A stretch of DNA of 64,000 bases from JAMXLO01 sp963818775 (GCA_963818775.1 CAWFUF010000024.1:310001-374000), one strand, 5' to 3'. Positions 51,229 through 61,134 are shown, numbered from the stretch's first letter. The notes: generated by a model from the letters alone, not told the origin. Numbers and translations: made by a program.

Positions 51229-53154
51229 ATGACACGTCTTGCCATGACCATCGCGCTGCTGGCCTGCGCATTGCTGAACTTTGCGCAGCCTGCGGCAGCG
51301 CAGAGCAAGTACCACGAAGCCCCCGCGTTCGACGATCAGGTGAAGGCCGGCAAGCTGCCGCCAGTCGATCAGCGGCTGCCCGAGCAACCGCTGGTGGTGC
51401 CGGTGGTCGAGAAGGTCGGCGAGTACGGCGGCGTCTGGCGGCGCGCCTTCCTCGGCCCAGCCGACGCCAACAACTACGTGCGCGTCGTCTATGACGGCCT
51501 GTTCCGCTTCACCCCCGACGGCGCGGAGATCGAACCAAAGCTCGCATTGGGTGCGAAGTCATCCGAAGACTACAAGGTCTGGACGATCCTGCTGCGCAAG
51601 GGCGCCCGCTGGTCGGATGGCGCTCCGTTCACCGCCGACGACATCCTGTTCTGGTACAAGGACGTGATCCAGAACAAGGATCTGACGCCTTCCCTGCCGA
51701 CCTGGATCCGCAACACCGACGGCTCGGCCGCGAAGGTCGAGAAGCTTGACGACTACACCGTGCGGTTCACCTACGACCGGCCGGCTACGCTCTTCCTGCA
51801 GGAAATGGCCAACCAGGACGGTCCCGACCTCAGCTACGCGATGTTCCTGCCGGCGCACTATCTGAAGCAGTTCAACCCTGACTACACGCCGAAGGACCAG
51901 CTCGATCATATGGCGCAGGCGTCCAGCTTCAGGTCGTGGACCGAGTTGTTCGCCCAGAAGGCCACGCCGACGTCGAACCCGGAGCGTCCGACGATGGCCG
52001 CATGGATGCCGGTATCGCGGGTGAGCGATCCGGTGTTCACCATACGGCGCAATCCCTACTACATCGGCGTCGACAAGGACGGTAATCAGCTGCCCTACAT
52101 CGACGAGGTGCGCTTTACCTACTTTGCCGACCAGCAGGCGCTGAACCTGCAGGCCATCGCCGGCAACTTCGACATGCAGGCGCGGCACATTCAGATGACC
52201 AACTATCCGGTGCTGAAGGAGCAGGAAAAATCGACCGGCAAGTACCACGTCCTCATCTGGCCGACCTTCGGCGGATCGGATGCGGTGGTCGCGTTCAACA
52301 CCACCTACCAAGCCGACCCTGCGATCGGCAAGCTGATGGCGACGAAGGATTTCCGTATCGCGTTGTCCTATGCGATCAATCGCGATGAGATCAAGGAGTC
52401 GGTGTTCCTCGGTCTGGGTGAGGCGCGGCAGGCCGTGCCGGCACCGTCGCATCCGTATTTCCCCGGCAAGGAATGGGCCCAGAAATACACCGAGTTCGAT
52501 CGCGACAAGGCCAACAAGATGCTCGACGCACTCGGCTTGACCAAGCGCGACCCGCAGGGCATTCGACTGATGGACAACGGCAAGCCCGCGACGATCGAGA
52601 TCAGCGTGGTGCCCGCCTTCGGTGCGTGGCCGGATGTGGCGCAGCTCATCGCGCAGGACTGGCAGGCGGTCGGCATCAGAGCCGTGGTGCAGATCCGCGA
52701 ACGTGCGCTGCATCAGAAGATGCGCGAATCAAACGAGCTGATGACCGAGATCTGGAACGAGGACACCACGGCATTCCCGTTCACCGGCGGCTCGAAGCTC
52801 GATCCGCGAAACTCGCCGCTCCAGACGCTGACGCTGGGGCCGCTGTACTATCGCTGGCTGAATTCGGGCGGCAAGGAGGGCGTTGAGCCGACCGAGCCGC
52901 TGAAGCGGATCATGGCGCTCATCGACACGGCACGCCGTGAGGGCCGGGACGGCCAGATCAAGGCGGCGCAGGAGCTGTTCCAAATCTGGGCAGACAACGT
53001 GTTCGAGATCGGCACGGTCGGATTGACGCCGATGGTGCAGGGCGTCGTGGTGGTCAACAGCAAGATGCACAACGTGCCGACGACGCTCGGCAATGACTGG
53101 CCGTTGCGCACCCCAGGCAATGCGCGCACTGAGCAGTTCTTCTTCGCCAAGTGA
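51229..53154 (+). CDS. Family 5 (oligopeptide-type) ABC substrate-binding protein
   Basis: 641 residues, signal peptide ending PAAAQS. VYDGLFRFTPDGAEIEPKLALGAKSSEDYKVWTILLRKGARWSDGAPFTADDILFWYKDV is the DppA/OppA signature, and FRIALSYAINRDEIKESVFLGLGEARQAVPAPSHPYF is also typical. First gene of a five-gene importer operon, coupled by overlap to the first permease. Ligand could be a peptide, nickel chelate or other small solute; the family also handles opines and sugars. Confidence 0.92.
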   Translation: MTRLAMTIALLACALLNFAQPAAAQSKYHEAPAFDDQVKAGKLPPVDQRLPEQPLVVPVVEKVGEYGGVWRRAFLGPADANNYVRVVYDGLFRFTPDGAEIEPKLALGAKSSEDYKVWTILLRKGARWSDGAPFTADDILFWYKDVIQNKDLTPSLPTWIRNTDGSAAKVEKLDDYTVRFTYDRPATLFLQEMANQDGPDLSYAMFLPAHYLKQFNPDYTPKDQLDHMAQASSFRSWTELFAQKATPTSNPERPTMAAWMPVSRVSDPVFTIRRNPYYIGVDKDGNQLPYIDEVRFTYFADQQALNLQAIAGNFDMQARHIQMTNYPVLKEQEKSTGKYHVLIWPTFGGSDAVVAFNTTYQADPAIGKLMATKDFRIALSYAINRDEIKESVFLGLGEARQAVPAPSHPYFPGKEWAQKYTEFDRDKANKMLDALGLTKRDPQGIRLMDNGKPATIEISVVPAFGAWPDVAQLIAQDWQAVGIRAVVQIRERALHQKMRESNELMTEIWNEDTTAFPFTGGSKLDPRNSPLQTLTLGPLYYRWLNSGGKEGVEPTEPLKRIMALIDTARREGRDGQIKAAQELFQIWADNVFEIGTVGLTPMVQGVVVVNSKMHNVPTTLGNDWPLRTPGNARTEQFFFAK

Positions 53155-54137
53155 CTCGCTACATCGTCCAGCGCCTGCTGCTGCTGCCGTTTCTGCTGGT
53201 GGTCTATTCGTTCGTCATCTTCGTGATCATGCAGGCACCGCCTGGCGATTTCCTGACGGCGTACGTGGCGACCCTGTCGGCGACCGGCACCTCGATCACC
53301 GCCGATCAGATTCAGGCGCTGCGCCATGAATACGGCCTCGATCAGCCGTTCATCGTGCAGTACCTGTACTGGGTGCAAAATCTGCTGTCCGGACATCTGG
53401 GGCTGTCGCTCGAATACCAGCGGCCGAATGCGGAACTGATCGGCGCGCAGCTTGGGCTGACATTGGCGCTGGCCCTTATGGCATTCGTGCTGACCTGGCT
53501 GATCGCGGTGCCGGCAGGGATCTATTCGGCGACCCATCAGCGTTCGGTGCTCGACCACGTGATCACGGTGATCAATTACGTGGGCGTCGCGACGCCGAAC
53601 TTCATGCTGGCGCTGATCCTGATGTGGATCGCGTTCGCGTATTTCGGGATCAGCATCACGGGACTTTACTCGCCGGAGTTTGTCGACGCGCCGTGGAGCA
53701 TCGCGCGCGTGGTCAACCTGCTTGAGCACATCTGGCTGCCGGCAATAATATTGGGCATCGCCGGTACCGCGCGGCTGACGCGCATCATGCGGGCCAATTT
53801 GCTCGATGAATTGAACAAGCCTTACGTGGTGACGGCGCGGGCGAAGGGATTGCGCGAGTGGCGGTTGGTGCTGCGCTATCCGGTACGGCTCGCGCTCAAT
53901 CCGCTGATCAGCACGATCGGATGGTACTTGCCGCAGTTGTTCTCCGGCAGCCTCATCGTGGCCACGGTGATGAACCTGCCGAACATCGGGCCCCTACTGC
54001 TGCGCGCGCTGATCAACCAGGACATGTATCTGGCCGGTGCGATCCTGCTGATCTACTCGTTCTTAACCATTGTCGGCACGCTGCTGTCCGATATCGCACT
54101 GGCGATGATGGACCCGCGCATCCGGATGGAGACATAG
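53151..54137 (+). CDS. ABC transporter permease, DppB-like
   Basis: 328 residues from a GTG at 53151 overlapping the binding-protein stop. Six hydrophobic helices, including residues 8-30 and 100-125. The EAA-type loop is seen in VVTARAKGLREWRLVLRYPVRLALNPLISTIGW, which docks the ATPase. The family's N-terminal RYIVQRLLLLPFLLVVYSFVIF is conserved. Inner-membrane subunit of the importer. Confidence 0.93.
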   Translation: MTRYIVQRLLLLPFLLVVYSFVIFVIMQAPPGDFLTAYVATLSATGTSITADQIQALRHEYGLDQPFIVQYLYWVQNLLSGHLGLSLEYQRPNAELIGAQLGLTLALALMAFVLTWLIAVPAGIYSATHQRSVLDHVITVINYVGVATPNFMLALILMWIAFAYFGISITGLYSPEFVDAPWSIARVVNLLEHIWLPAIILGIAGTARLTRIMRANLLDELNKPYVVTARAKGLREWRLVLRYPVRLALNPLISTIGWYLPQLFSGSLIVATVMNLPNIGPLLLRALINQDMYLAGAILLIYSFLTIVGTLLSDIALAMMDPRIRMET

Positions 54138-54169
54138 GTGGACGCCGCGAGGGGAGGGGGAGGATAGCG

Positions 54170-55282
54170 ATGTCCGATGTGCAAGCCATCGGCGCGGTCG
54201 CCGAGGACCGGATCGCCGTCGCACCGAACTGGAAGCTGGTGTGGTGGCGCTTCCGCCGACACCACCTCGCACTCGTCAGCGCCGGCCTGCTGATCTGCCT
54301 CTACCTCGTCGTGCTGTGCCCCGACTTCTTCGCCACACAAAGCCCGGAACAGACCGACGCGCGCCAGGCCTTCATCCCGGTGCAGACGCTGCACTTCCTC
54401 GACGACGGCTGGAATCCGTGGGTCCCCGCCATCGCCGGCAAACGCAATCCGGTGACACTGCGCATGGAGTGGACCACCGACACGCAGCGCAAGGTCCACG
54501 TCAGCTTCTTCACCCGCGGCTTCCCCTATCGCGCACTTGGCTTGTTCGACACCAACATCCACCTGCTCGGCGCCGCCGATCCGGGTCAACGCATCTTCCT
54601 GCTCGGCTCCGACCGCCTCGGCCGCGACCAATGGTCGCGCATCATGCATGGCACGCAGACATCGATGACCGTCGGTCTCGTCGCCGTCACCCTCAGCGTG
54701 ATCTTCGGCGTGGTACTCGGCGGCATCTCAGGCTATTTCGGCGGCATCACCGACCAAATAATCCAGCGTCTGATCGAGCTGCTGCAGTCGGTGCCCACCA
54801 TCCCGATCTGGCTCGCACTCTCCGCCGCTCTGCCACGCGACTGGACGCCGATCCAGGTGTTCTTCGCCATCACCGTGATCCTCTCGCTGGTCGGCTGGAC
54901 CACGCTGGCGCGTGAAGTGCGCGGCCGCTTCCTGGCACTGCGCGAGGAGGACTTCGTGCTCGCCGCACGCCTCGCCGGCTGCAGCCAGATGCGCATCATC
55001 CTGCGCCACATGGTGCCGACCTTCCTCAGCCACATCATCGCCACCAGTTCGCTCGCCATCCCGGTGATGATCATCAACGAGACATCGCTATCGTTCCTCG
55101 GCCTCGGCATCCGTCCGCCGGCGATAAGCTGGGGCGTGCTGCTGCAAGAGGCGCAGAACATCCAGACCTTGGCACTGGCGCCGTGGCTGCTGATCCCTGG
55201 CCTCATCGTCATCGTCGCGGTGCTGGCGTTCAACCTTGTAGGCGACGGCCTGCGCGATGCCTCCGATCCCTACAGCCACTGA
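54170..55282 (+). CDS. ABC transporter permease, DppC-like
   Basis: 370 residues from the ATG at 54170 with GGGGGAGGA before it. Longer than average DppC because of an insert between helix 1 and the core (about residues 60-150, which includes RNPVTLRMEWTTDTQRKVHVSFFTRGFPY). Core helices follow at LLGSDRLGRDQWSRIMHGTQTSMTVG, and the EAA loop is DFVLAARLAGCSQMRIILRHMVPTFLS. Its 3' end overlaps the first ATPase gene by 26 bases. Confidence 0.92.
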   Translation: MSDVQAIGAVAEDRIAVAPNWKLVWWRFRRHHLALVSAGLLICLYLVVLCPDFFATQSPEQTDARQAFIPVQTLHFLDDGWNPWVPAIAGKRNPVTLRMEWTTDTQRKVHVSFFTRGFPYRALGLFDTNIHLLGAADPGQRIFLLGSDRLGRDQWSRIMHGTQTSMTVGLVAVTLSVIFGVVLGGISGYFGGITDQIIQRLIELLQSVPTIPIWLALSAALPRDWTPIQVFFAITVILSLVGWTTLAREVRGRFLALREEDFVLAARLAGCSQMRIILRHMVPTFLSHIIATSSLAIPVMIINETSLSFLGLGIRPPAISWGVLLQEAQNIQTLALAPWLLIPGLIVIVAVLAFNLVGDGLRDASDPYSH

Positions 55283-56285
55283 ACCCCTGCTTCAGGTGCG
55301 CGATCTGCGCGTGTCGTTCCGCCTGGACGAAGGCACGGTGCGCGCGGTCGACGGCGTGAGCTTCGACGTGTTTCCTAGCCAGGTTGTCGGCATCGTCGGC
55401 GAAAGCGGCTGCGGCAAGAGCGTCACGATGCGGGCGGTCCTGCAACTGATCGATCCACCGGGACGCATCACCGGCGGCGAGATCCTGTATCGGCAGGGCG
55501 GCGACAAGCCGATCGACCTCGCACGCCTGTCACCCCGCGGTCGGCTGATGCGCGATCTGCGCGGCGCGGAGATCGCGCTGATACCGCAGGAGCCGATGGC
55601 GGCGTTCAGCCCGGTGCACACCGTGGGCGCGCAGATTGTCGAGGCGATCATGCTGCACGAGCGTGTTGGCCGTGAGCAGGCGCGCGCGCGGACGGTCGAG
55701 CTGTTCCGCGACGTCGGCATCTCGATGCCGGAAAGCCGCGTCGATGCCTATTCCTGGCAGTTGTCCGGCGGCCTGCGGCAGCGCGCGATGATCGCCATGG
55801 CGCTGTCATGCAAGCCGCGATTGCTCATCGCCGACGAACCCACCACCGCGATCGACGTGACGACGCAGGCGCAGATCCTCGCACTGCTCCGCGAGCTGCA
55901 ACACAAGTACCACACCGCGATCATCTTCATCACGCACGACCTGGGCGTGATCGCGCAGATGGCCAACTATGTGGTGGTGATGTATCTCGGCCGTGTCATG
56001 GAAGAGGGGCCCGTGGACGAAATCTTCCATGCCCCGCGACATCCCTACACCAGGGCGCTCCTGCGCTCGATCCCAAGTCTGCAGACCGAGACTCGCGCCG
56101 CGTTGCCGGTGATCGCCGGCACTCTGCCGCACCCGTTCAATCGTCCGCCCGGCTGTCCCTTCCATCCGCGCTGCGAGGACATTCTGCCCGAGCGCTGCGC
56201 CACACTTGTCCCCGCGCTGCATTCACTGGGTCCGCGACGAGCGGTGAGCTGCTTCCTACACAGCAGGGACGCTGAGCCGGCATGA
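55257..56285 (+). CDS. ABC transporter ATP-binding protein, DppD-like
   Basis: 342 residues. Walker A GESGCGKS, Q-loop IPQEPMAAFSP, signature LSGGLRQRAMIAMAL, Walker B LLIADEPTT, and H-loop FITHDLG. The C-terminal oligopeptide-transporter domain with GCPFHPRCEDILPERC, which can bind an iron-sulfur cluster in relatives, is present. Forms a pair with the next ATPase. Overlap of four bases with it. Confidence 0.94.
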   Translation: MPPIPTATEPLLQVRDLRVSFRLDEGTVRAVDGVSFDVFPSQVVGIVGESGCGKSVTMRAVLQLIDPPGRITGGEILYRQGGDKPIDLARLSPRGRLMRDLRGAEIALIPQEPMAAFSPVHTVGAQIVEAIMLHERVGREQARARTVELFRDVGISMPESRVDAYSWQLSGGLRQRAMIAMALSCKPRLLIADEPTTAIDVTTQAQILALLRELQHKYHTAIIFITHDLGVIAQMANYVVVMYLGRVMEEGPVDEIFHAPRHPYTRALLRSIPSLQTETRAALPVIAGTLPHPFNRPPGCPFHPRCEDILPERCATLVPALHSLGPRRAVSCFLHSRDAEPA

Positions 56286-57292
56286 CCGCGCCGCTGCTCG
56301 ATGTGCGCGGGCTGCGGAAATACTTCCCGATCGCCAAGGGTATGCTGCGTCGTGTCACCGGCCACGTCCGTGCCGTGGATGACGTGAGCTTCACCGTGCA
56401 GGAAGGCGAGACGCTCGGCCTGGTGGGCGAAAGCGGCTGCGGCAAGACCACGACCGCGAGGTGCATCCTGCGCGCCATCGAACCGACCGCTGGGCAGATC
56501 CTGTTCCGCTCGGGCGACAAGGTCGTGGATCTGGCGCCGATGTCGTCCGCGCAACTGGGACCGATGCGCAAACAGATCCAGATGATCTTTCAGGATCCGT
56601 TCGGCTCGCTCAATCCGCGCATGACGCTGTTCGACAACGTCGGCGAGCCGCTGCTGGTGAACGGCATGCGCAGTCGTCGCGAGCGTATGGATCGCGTGGC
56701 CGAGCTGCTGCGACTGGTCGGATTGCGGTCCGAGTTCATGCACCGGTTCCCGCACGCGTTCAGCGGCGGGCAGCGTCAGCGCATCGGCATCGCCCGGGCG
56801 CTCGCGACCAGCCCGCGGCTTGTCGTCGCCGACGAACCCGTGTCGGCATTGGACGTATCGGTGCAGGCCCAGGTGCTGAACCTGCTGCTGGAGCTGCAAT
56901 CGAGGCTGCGACTGACGTTCCTGTTCGTCGCGCACGATCTGTCGGTGGTGCGGCACATTTGTGATCGCGTTGCTGTGATGTACGTCGGGCAATTGGTCGA
57001 GCTGGCACCGACCGACGCTGTGTTCCGACGACCGCGGCATCCCTACACGGCGGCGCTGATGCGCGCGGTGCCGGTGCCTGACCCGCGGGTGTCAAACCCC
57101 GATGGAATTCTCAAGGGCGAGGTGCCGAGCCCTGCATCGCCGCCGTCGGGCTGTTATTTTCATCCGCGCTGCGAGTTCGCCGAGAACCGCTGCCGGCAGG
57201 AAGCACCGGCGTTGCAGGAGGTGACGCAAGGGCACTTCGCACGGTGTCACTTCGCGGCCGACCTGGACCTGTCGGTTGGCCAACGTGCTTAG
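56282..57292 (+). CDS. ABC transporter ATP-binding protein, DppF-like
   Basis: 336 residues. Walker A GESGCGKT, Q-loop IFQDPFGSLNPR, signature FSGGQRQRIGIARAL, Walker B LVVADEPVSALD, and H-loop FVAHDLS. The C-terminal domain has GCYFHPRCEFAENRC. Completes the importer operon: binding protein, two permeases, two ATPases. A 21-base tandem repeat follows. Confidence 0.94.
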   Translation: MTAPLLDVRGLRKYFPIAKGMLRRVTGHVRAVDDVSFTVQEGETLGLVGESGCGKTTTARCILRAIEPTAGQILFRSGDKVVDLAPMSSAQLGPMRKQIQMIFQDPFGSLNPRMTLFDNVGEPLLVNGMRSRRERMDRVAELLRLVGLRSEFMHRFPHAFSGGQRQRIGIARALATSPRLVVADEPVSALDVSVQAQVLNLLLELQSRLRLTFLFVAHDLSVVRHICDRVAVMYVGQLVELAPTDAVFRRPRHPYTAALMRAVPVPDPRVSNPDGILKGEVPSPASPPSGCYFHPRCEFAENRCRQEAPALQEVTQGHFARCHFAADLDLSVGQRA

Positions 57293-57310
57293 TGCAGCCC
57301 AGCGTGGAGC

Positions 57311-57457
57311 CGGAGCGCCGCGCTTCATCGTCGGAGCGCCGCGCTTCATCGTCGGAGCGCCGCGCTTCATCGTCGGAGTGCTGCGCTTCATCGTCGGAGC
57401 GCTGCGCTTCATCGTCGGAGCGCTGCGCTTCATCGTCGGAGCGCTGCGCTTCATCGT
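57311..57457. repeat. 21-base tandem repeat, seven units
   Basis: Seven head-to-tail units of CGGAGCGCCGCGCTTCATCG plus T. The first three are identical; the last four have CTG for CCG (one also GTG). The array runs straight into a family C palindrome, whose 5' flank (GCGCTTCATCGTC) matches the unit, so the array probably grew from that flank. Units are a multiple of three, so they read as a 7-residue peptide repeat in some frames, but no start or gene is supported. Confidence 0.9.
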
Positions 57458-57490
57458 CATGGCCGGCCTCGTGCCGGCCATCCACGTCTT
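57455..57490. repeat. Dispersed palindrome (family C), copy 3
   Basis: CGTCATGGCCGGCCTCGTGC continuing CGGCCATCCACGTCTT; the stem ATGGCCGGC/GCCGGCCAT is perfect. Sits between the importer operon and the cyo operon, joined to the tandem repeat. Confidence 0.8.
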
Positions 57491-57582
57491 CCTCACTCTT
57501 GGGAATCTGCGGCAGATCCGTGACCGCGGATTTTCCGGGTTGCATGATCGCGCAGCGTGTGTGTAGTGACGCGGGGGGTCAT

Positions 57583-58506
57583 ATGAATCAAGGGGTATCC
57601 TCGCTATGCTCGCGCTCGGTGGTTGCGCTGACCGCCCGTTGCGGGGTCCTGTCAGCGTTGATCGCCCTGACCGCCTGTCAGCCCGCCGTGCTCGATCCGC
57701 GAGGTCCGGTCGGCGAGGCCCAGAAGACCATCCTGATCAACTCACTCGCCATCATGCTGGCAATCGTCATCCCGACACTCGTCGCCACGCTCGGCTGCGC
57801 ATGGTGGTACCGAAGGTCAAACACCAGGGCACGCCATCTGCCCGACTTTACATATTCCGGCCAGCTCGAGATGATCGTCTGGGCCATTCCTCTGCTGACG
57901 ATCATGCTTCTCGGTGGCGTGGCGTGGATCAGCTCGCATGATCTGGACCCGGCGAGGCCGCTGCCGTCGAAGGACCCGCCGCTCGAGGTCCAGGTCGTGT
58001 CGCTGGATTGGAAATGGCTGTTCATCTACCCCAGACAGCACGTCGCCAGCGTGAACCACCTCGTCATCCCCGCCGGCCTGCCCGTCCACTTCAGCCTGAC
58101 CTCGGCGAGTGTGATGAATGCCTTCTTCATCCCGCAGCTCGGCAGCATGATCTACACGATGAACGGCATGGCGACGCAGCTCAACCTGCACGCTGACGAA
58201 CCCGGTGTGTTTCTCGGCCTGTCGACCAACTACAGCGGCGACGGATTCGCCGACATGCATTTTGACACCGAGGCGTTGCCGATGGACCGCTTCTCTGCCT
58301 GGGTCGACGCAACCCGCGGCACCGGTCCGACGCTGACCTCACAAAGTTACACCGAACTCGCCAAACAGAGCCTTGGCGTTGCGCCGTTCACCTACCGCGA
58401 CGTCGATCCTGATCTGTTCAAGAACATCGTCACACAGGCGCTGCCGCCTGGCCCGGGGCCCGTCGAGGAAACCAGTCCGGGCGCGTCAAAGCGGGCGGAG
58501 AAGTAG
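57583..58506 (+). CDS. cyoA: Cytochrome bo3-type ubiquinol oxidase subunit II
   Basis: 307 residues from the ATG at 57583. Lipoprotein signal with lipobox LTAC, Cys32. Two membrane helices (about residues 48-70 and 92-112). The periplasmic cupredoxin domain has VVSLDWKWLFIYP and FFIPQLGSMIYTMNGMATQLNLHADEPGVFLGLSTNYSGDGFADMHF, as in CyoA; the Cys-x3-Cys copper A site is absent, so quinol rather than cytochrome c is the donor. First gene of cyoABCD. Confidence 0.93.
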   Translation: MNQGVSSLCSRSVVALTARCGVLSALIALTACQPAVLDPRGPVGEAQKTILINSLAIMLAIVIPTLVATLGCAWWYRRSNTRARHLPDFTYSGQLEMIVWAIPLLTIMLLGGVAWISSHDLDPARPLPSKDPPLEVQVVSLDWKWLFIYPRQHVASVNHLVIPAGLPVHFSLTSASVMNAFFIPQLGSMIYTMNGMATQLNLHADEPGVFLGLSTNYSGDGFADMHFDTEALPMDRFSAWVDATRGTGPTLTSQSYTELAKQSLGVAPFTYRDVDPDLFKNIVTQALPPGPGPVEETSPGASKRAEK

Positions 58507-58507
58507 C

Positions 58508-60511
58508 ATGCTGGGCAAGCTGACCTGGGCCGCCATTCCGATCGACCAGCCGATACCGCTGTTCGCGGCCGGCTTCGTCGGGTTTATCATCTTCTGTGTC
58601 CTCGTCTACATCACGCTCAAGGGCTGGGTTCCCTATCTGTGGCGCGAGTGGATCACCAGCGTCGACCACAAGCGGATCGGCGTGATGTACGTCTTCCTCG
58701 CCGGTGTCATGCTGATCCGTGGCTTCAGCGACGCGATCATGATGCGATCGCAGCAGGCGCTGGCCTTCCAGGCACCCGGCTATCTGCCGCCCGACCACTA
58801 CGATCAGATCTTCTCGGCACACGGCACGCTGATGATCTTCTTCGTGGCGATGCCCTTCGTGATCGGGTTGATGAATGTCGTCGTCCCGCTGCAACTCGGG
58901 GTACGGGACGTCGCGTTTCCGACCCTGAACTCCGTCAGCTTCTGGTTGACGGCGACGGGTGCGCTGCTGGTTAATGTCTCGCTCGTGGTTGGCGAGTTCG
59001 CGCGCACCGGCTGGTTGGCCTATCCGCCACTGTCCGAGCTGACATATTCGCCCGGCGTCGGCGTGGACTACTATCTGTGGTCGCTGCAGATCTCCGGCGT
59101 TGGCACGCTGCTGACCGGGGTCAACTTCGTCACCACGATTCTGAAGCTGCACGCGCCGGGCATGACCTATATGCGCATGCCCATGTTCTGCTGGACGGCG
59201 CTCGCCTCCTGCCTGCTGATCGTCGCCGCCTTCCCGATCCTGACGGCAACCTTCGCCATGCTGCTGCTGGATCGCTATCTCGGCTTTCACTTCTTCACCA
59301 ATGAAGCCGGCGGCAACGTGATGATGTACGTCAACCTCATCTGGGCGTGGGGTCATCCCGAGGTCTACATCCTCATCCTGCCCGCGTTCGGCGTATTCTC
59401 CGAGGTCGTGTCGACCTTCTCTGGCAAGCCGCTGTTCGGCTACCGATCGATGGTCGCGGCGACGCTGGTGATCTGCATCCTCGCCTTCATGGTCTGGCTG
59501 CACCACTTCTTCACCATGGGCGCGGGCGCCGACGTGAACGCGGTGTTCGGTGTCACGACGATGATCATCGCGGTCCCGACGGGCGTGAAGGTGTTCAGTT
59601 GGCTGTTCACGATGTACGGCGGGCGGATCGTGTACTCATCGCCGATGCTGTGGTCGCTCGGCTTCATCGTCACCTTCGTGCTGGGCGGAATGACCGGCGT
59701 TTTGCTGGCGGTGCCGCCTGCCGATTTCGTGCTGCACAACAGCCTGTTCCTGGTGGCGCACTTCCACAACGTCATCATCGGCGGCGTGCTGTTCGGCGCG
59801 TTCGCCGGCTACACCTACTGGTTTCCCAAGGCATTCGGCTTCCGTCTTCACGAGGGCCTGGGCAAGGCCGCGTTCTGGTGCTGGTTCATCGGCTTCTACC
59901 TGGCGTTCATGCCGCTCTACGTTCTGGGCTTCGAGGGCATGACCCGGCGCATGCAGCACTACGACGTTCCCGCATGGCATCCCTGGCTGCTGATAGCCGC
60001 CCTCGGTGCGGCCGTCATCCTGGCCGGGATCGTGTTGCAGATCGCGCAGGTAGTGGTCAGCTTCCGCCACCGCGAGCAGCTTCGCGACGTGACCGGCGAC
60101 CCGTGGAACGGCCACTCGCTTGAATGGGCCACCGCGTCGCCACCGCCACCGTTCAACTTCGCCGTGCTGCCGCGGATCACTGAAGACGATACCTACTGGG
60201 GGATGAAACAGCGCGTCCTGCGGCAGACCGACACCGGTGAAGAACCGCGCTACGAAGACATCGAGCTGCCGCGGAACAGCCCGACCGGGTTTATCTGTGC
60301 CTTCTTCGCGACCTTCATGGGCTTTGCGCTGATCTGGCATATCTGGTGGCTGGTCGCGGCAGCGTTCGTGGGCGCCTTCGTGACATTCGTGGTCTTCGCC
60401 TGGCGCGACCGCACCGAGGATCGCATCCCGGCCGACGAGGTTGCCCGCATCGACCGGGCCAACCGTGCTGCCCGCCGCGCGGCACTCGCCCAGATGCAGC
60501 CCGCGCAATGA
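58508..60511 (+). CDS. cyoB: Cytochrome bo3-type ubiquinol oxidase subunit I
   Basis: 667 residues, start at 58508, one base after the cyoA stop. Heme-copper site: low-spin heme His in SAHGTLMIFF, Cu-B His and cross-linked Tyr in WAWGHPEVYILILP, the His-His pair in WLHHFFTMG, and heme His residues in VAHFHNVIIGG. D-channel and K-channel regions look intact. About 15 helices. Reduces O2 to water and pumps protons. Confidence 0.96.
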   Translation: MLGKLTWAAIPIDQPIPLFAAGFVGFIIFCVLVYITLKGWVPYLWREWITSVDHKRIGVMYVFLAGVMLIRGFSDAIMMRSQQALAFQAPGYLPPDHYDQIFSAHGTLMIFFVAMPFVIGLMNVVVPLQLGVRDVAFPTLNSVSFWLTATGALLVNVSLVVGEFARTGWLAYPPLSELTYSPGVGVDYYLWSLQISGVGTLLTGVNFVTTILKLHAPGMTYMRMPMFCWTALASCLLIVAAFPILTATFAMLLLDRYLGFHFFTNEAGGNVMMYVNLIWAWGHPEVYILILPAFGVFSEVVSTFSGKPLFGYRSMVAATLVICILAFMVWLHHFFTMGAGADVNAVFGVTTMIIAVPTGVKVFSWLFTMYGGRIVYSSPMLWSLGFIVTFVLGGMTGVLLAVPPADFVLHNSLFLVAHFHNVIIGGVLFGAFAGYTYWFPKAFGFRLHEGLGKAAFWCWFIGFYLAFMPLYVLGFEGMTRRMQHYDVPAWHPWLLIAALGAAVILAGIVLQIAQVVVSFRHREQLRDVTGDPWNGHSLEWATASPPPPFNFAVLPRITEDDTYWGMKQRVLRQTDTGEEPRYEDIELPRNSPTGFICAFFATFMGFALIWHIWWLVAAAFVGAFVTFVVFAWRDRTEDRIPADEVARIDRANRAARRAALAQMQPAQ

Positions 60512-61134
60512 GTGCCGCACAGGGAACCGCCGGCCGCGACCTCAGAATGGGTCACGCGGCACGCGACATCGTCTCCAAGCGCATCATCGTCGGCTACGGC
60601 TTTTGGATCTTCCTGCTCAGCGACATCATCATGTTCTCCGCGTTCTTCGCGGCCTACGCGGTGCTGTCCGGGCAGACCGCCGGCGGCCCAAGCGGCAGGG
60701 ACGTGTTTCACCTCCACATCGTCGCGATCGAGACGGCGTGCCTGCTGTTGTCGAGCTTCACCTGCGGCGTCGCGAGCATCGGCGCCAGGGCCCACAACAG
60801 CCTGATGTACTATGGCAGCATGGCGGTGACCGCTGTGCTGGGCGCTGCATTCCTGTTCCTGGAGGCGCGCGAGTTCGCCGGGATGAATGCTATCGGCGCC
60901 GGCCCGTCGCGCAGTGCCTTTCTGTCGTCCTTCTTTACCCTGGTCGGCTGCCATGGCCTGCACGTGACGCTCGGCCTGCTATGGCTGCTGACCATGATGG
61001 CGCAGGTGTTCGCCAAGGGCTATCGCCACGACATCCTGCGCCGCATCCTGTGCTTCAGCCTGTTCTGGCACACGCTCGACATCATCTGGATCGGGATCTT
61101 CACCGTGGTCTATCTGACAGGGATGGCTCAATGA
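60508..61134 (+). CDS. cyoC: Cytochrome bo3-type ubiquinol oxidase subunit III
   Basis: 208 residues, start overlapping the cyoB stop (ATGA). Five helices as in CyoC; GFWIFLLSDIIMFSAFFAAYAVL, SAFLSSFFTLVGCHGLHVTLGLLWLLTMM and FWHTLDIIWIGIFTVVYL are the family signatures. Confidence 0.95.
   Translation: MSAAQGTAGRDLRMGHAARDIVSKRIIVGYGFWIFLLSDIIMFSAFFAAYAVLSGQTAGGPSGRDVFHLHIVAIETACLLLSSFTCGVASIGARAHNSLMYYGSMAVTAVLGAAFLFLEAREFAGMNAIGAGPSRSAFLSSFFTLVGCHGLHVTLGLLWLLTMMAQVFAKGYRHDILRRILCFSLFWHTLDIIWIGIFTVVYLTGMAQ

Noticed and set aside
57311..57457. CRISPR array
   Set aside because: Units are contiguous with no spacers and there are no cas genes.
57276..57566. Repeat protein with a 7-residue period (APRFIVG)
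   Set aside because: It is just the tandem repeat read in frame, ending in text derived from a family C palindrome, with no ribosome-binding site.
57244..57582. N-terminal extension of cyoA through the 21-base tandem repeat
   Set aside because: CyoA's lipoprotein signal begins at 57583. The upstream frame is repeat-derived and overlaps the end of the DppF-like gene.
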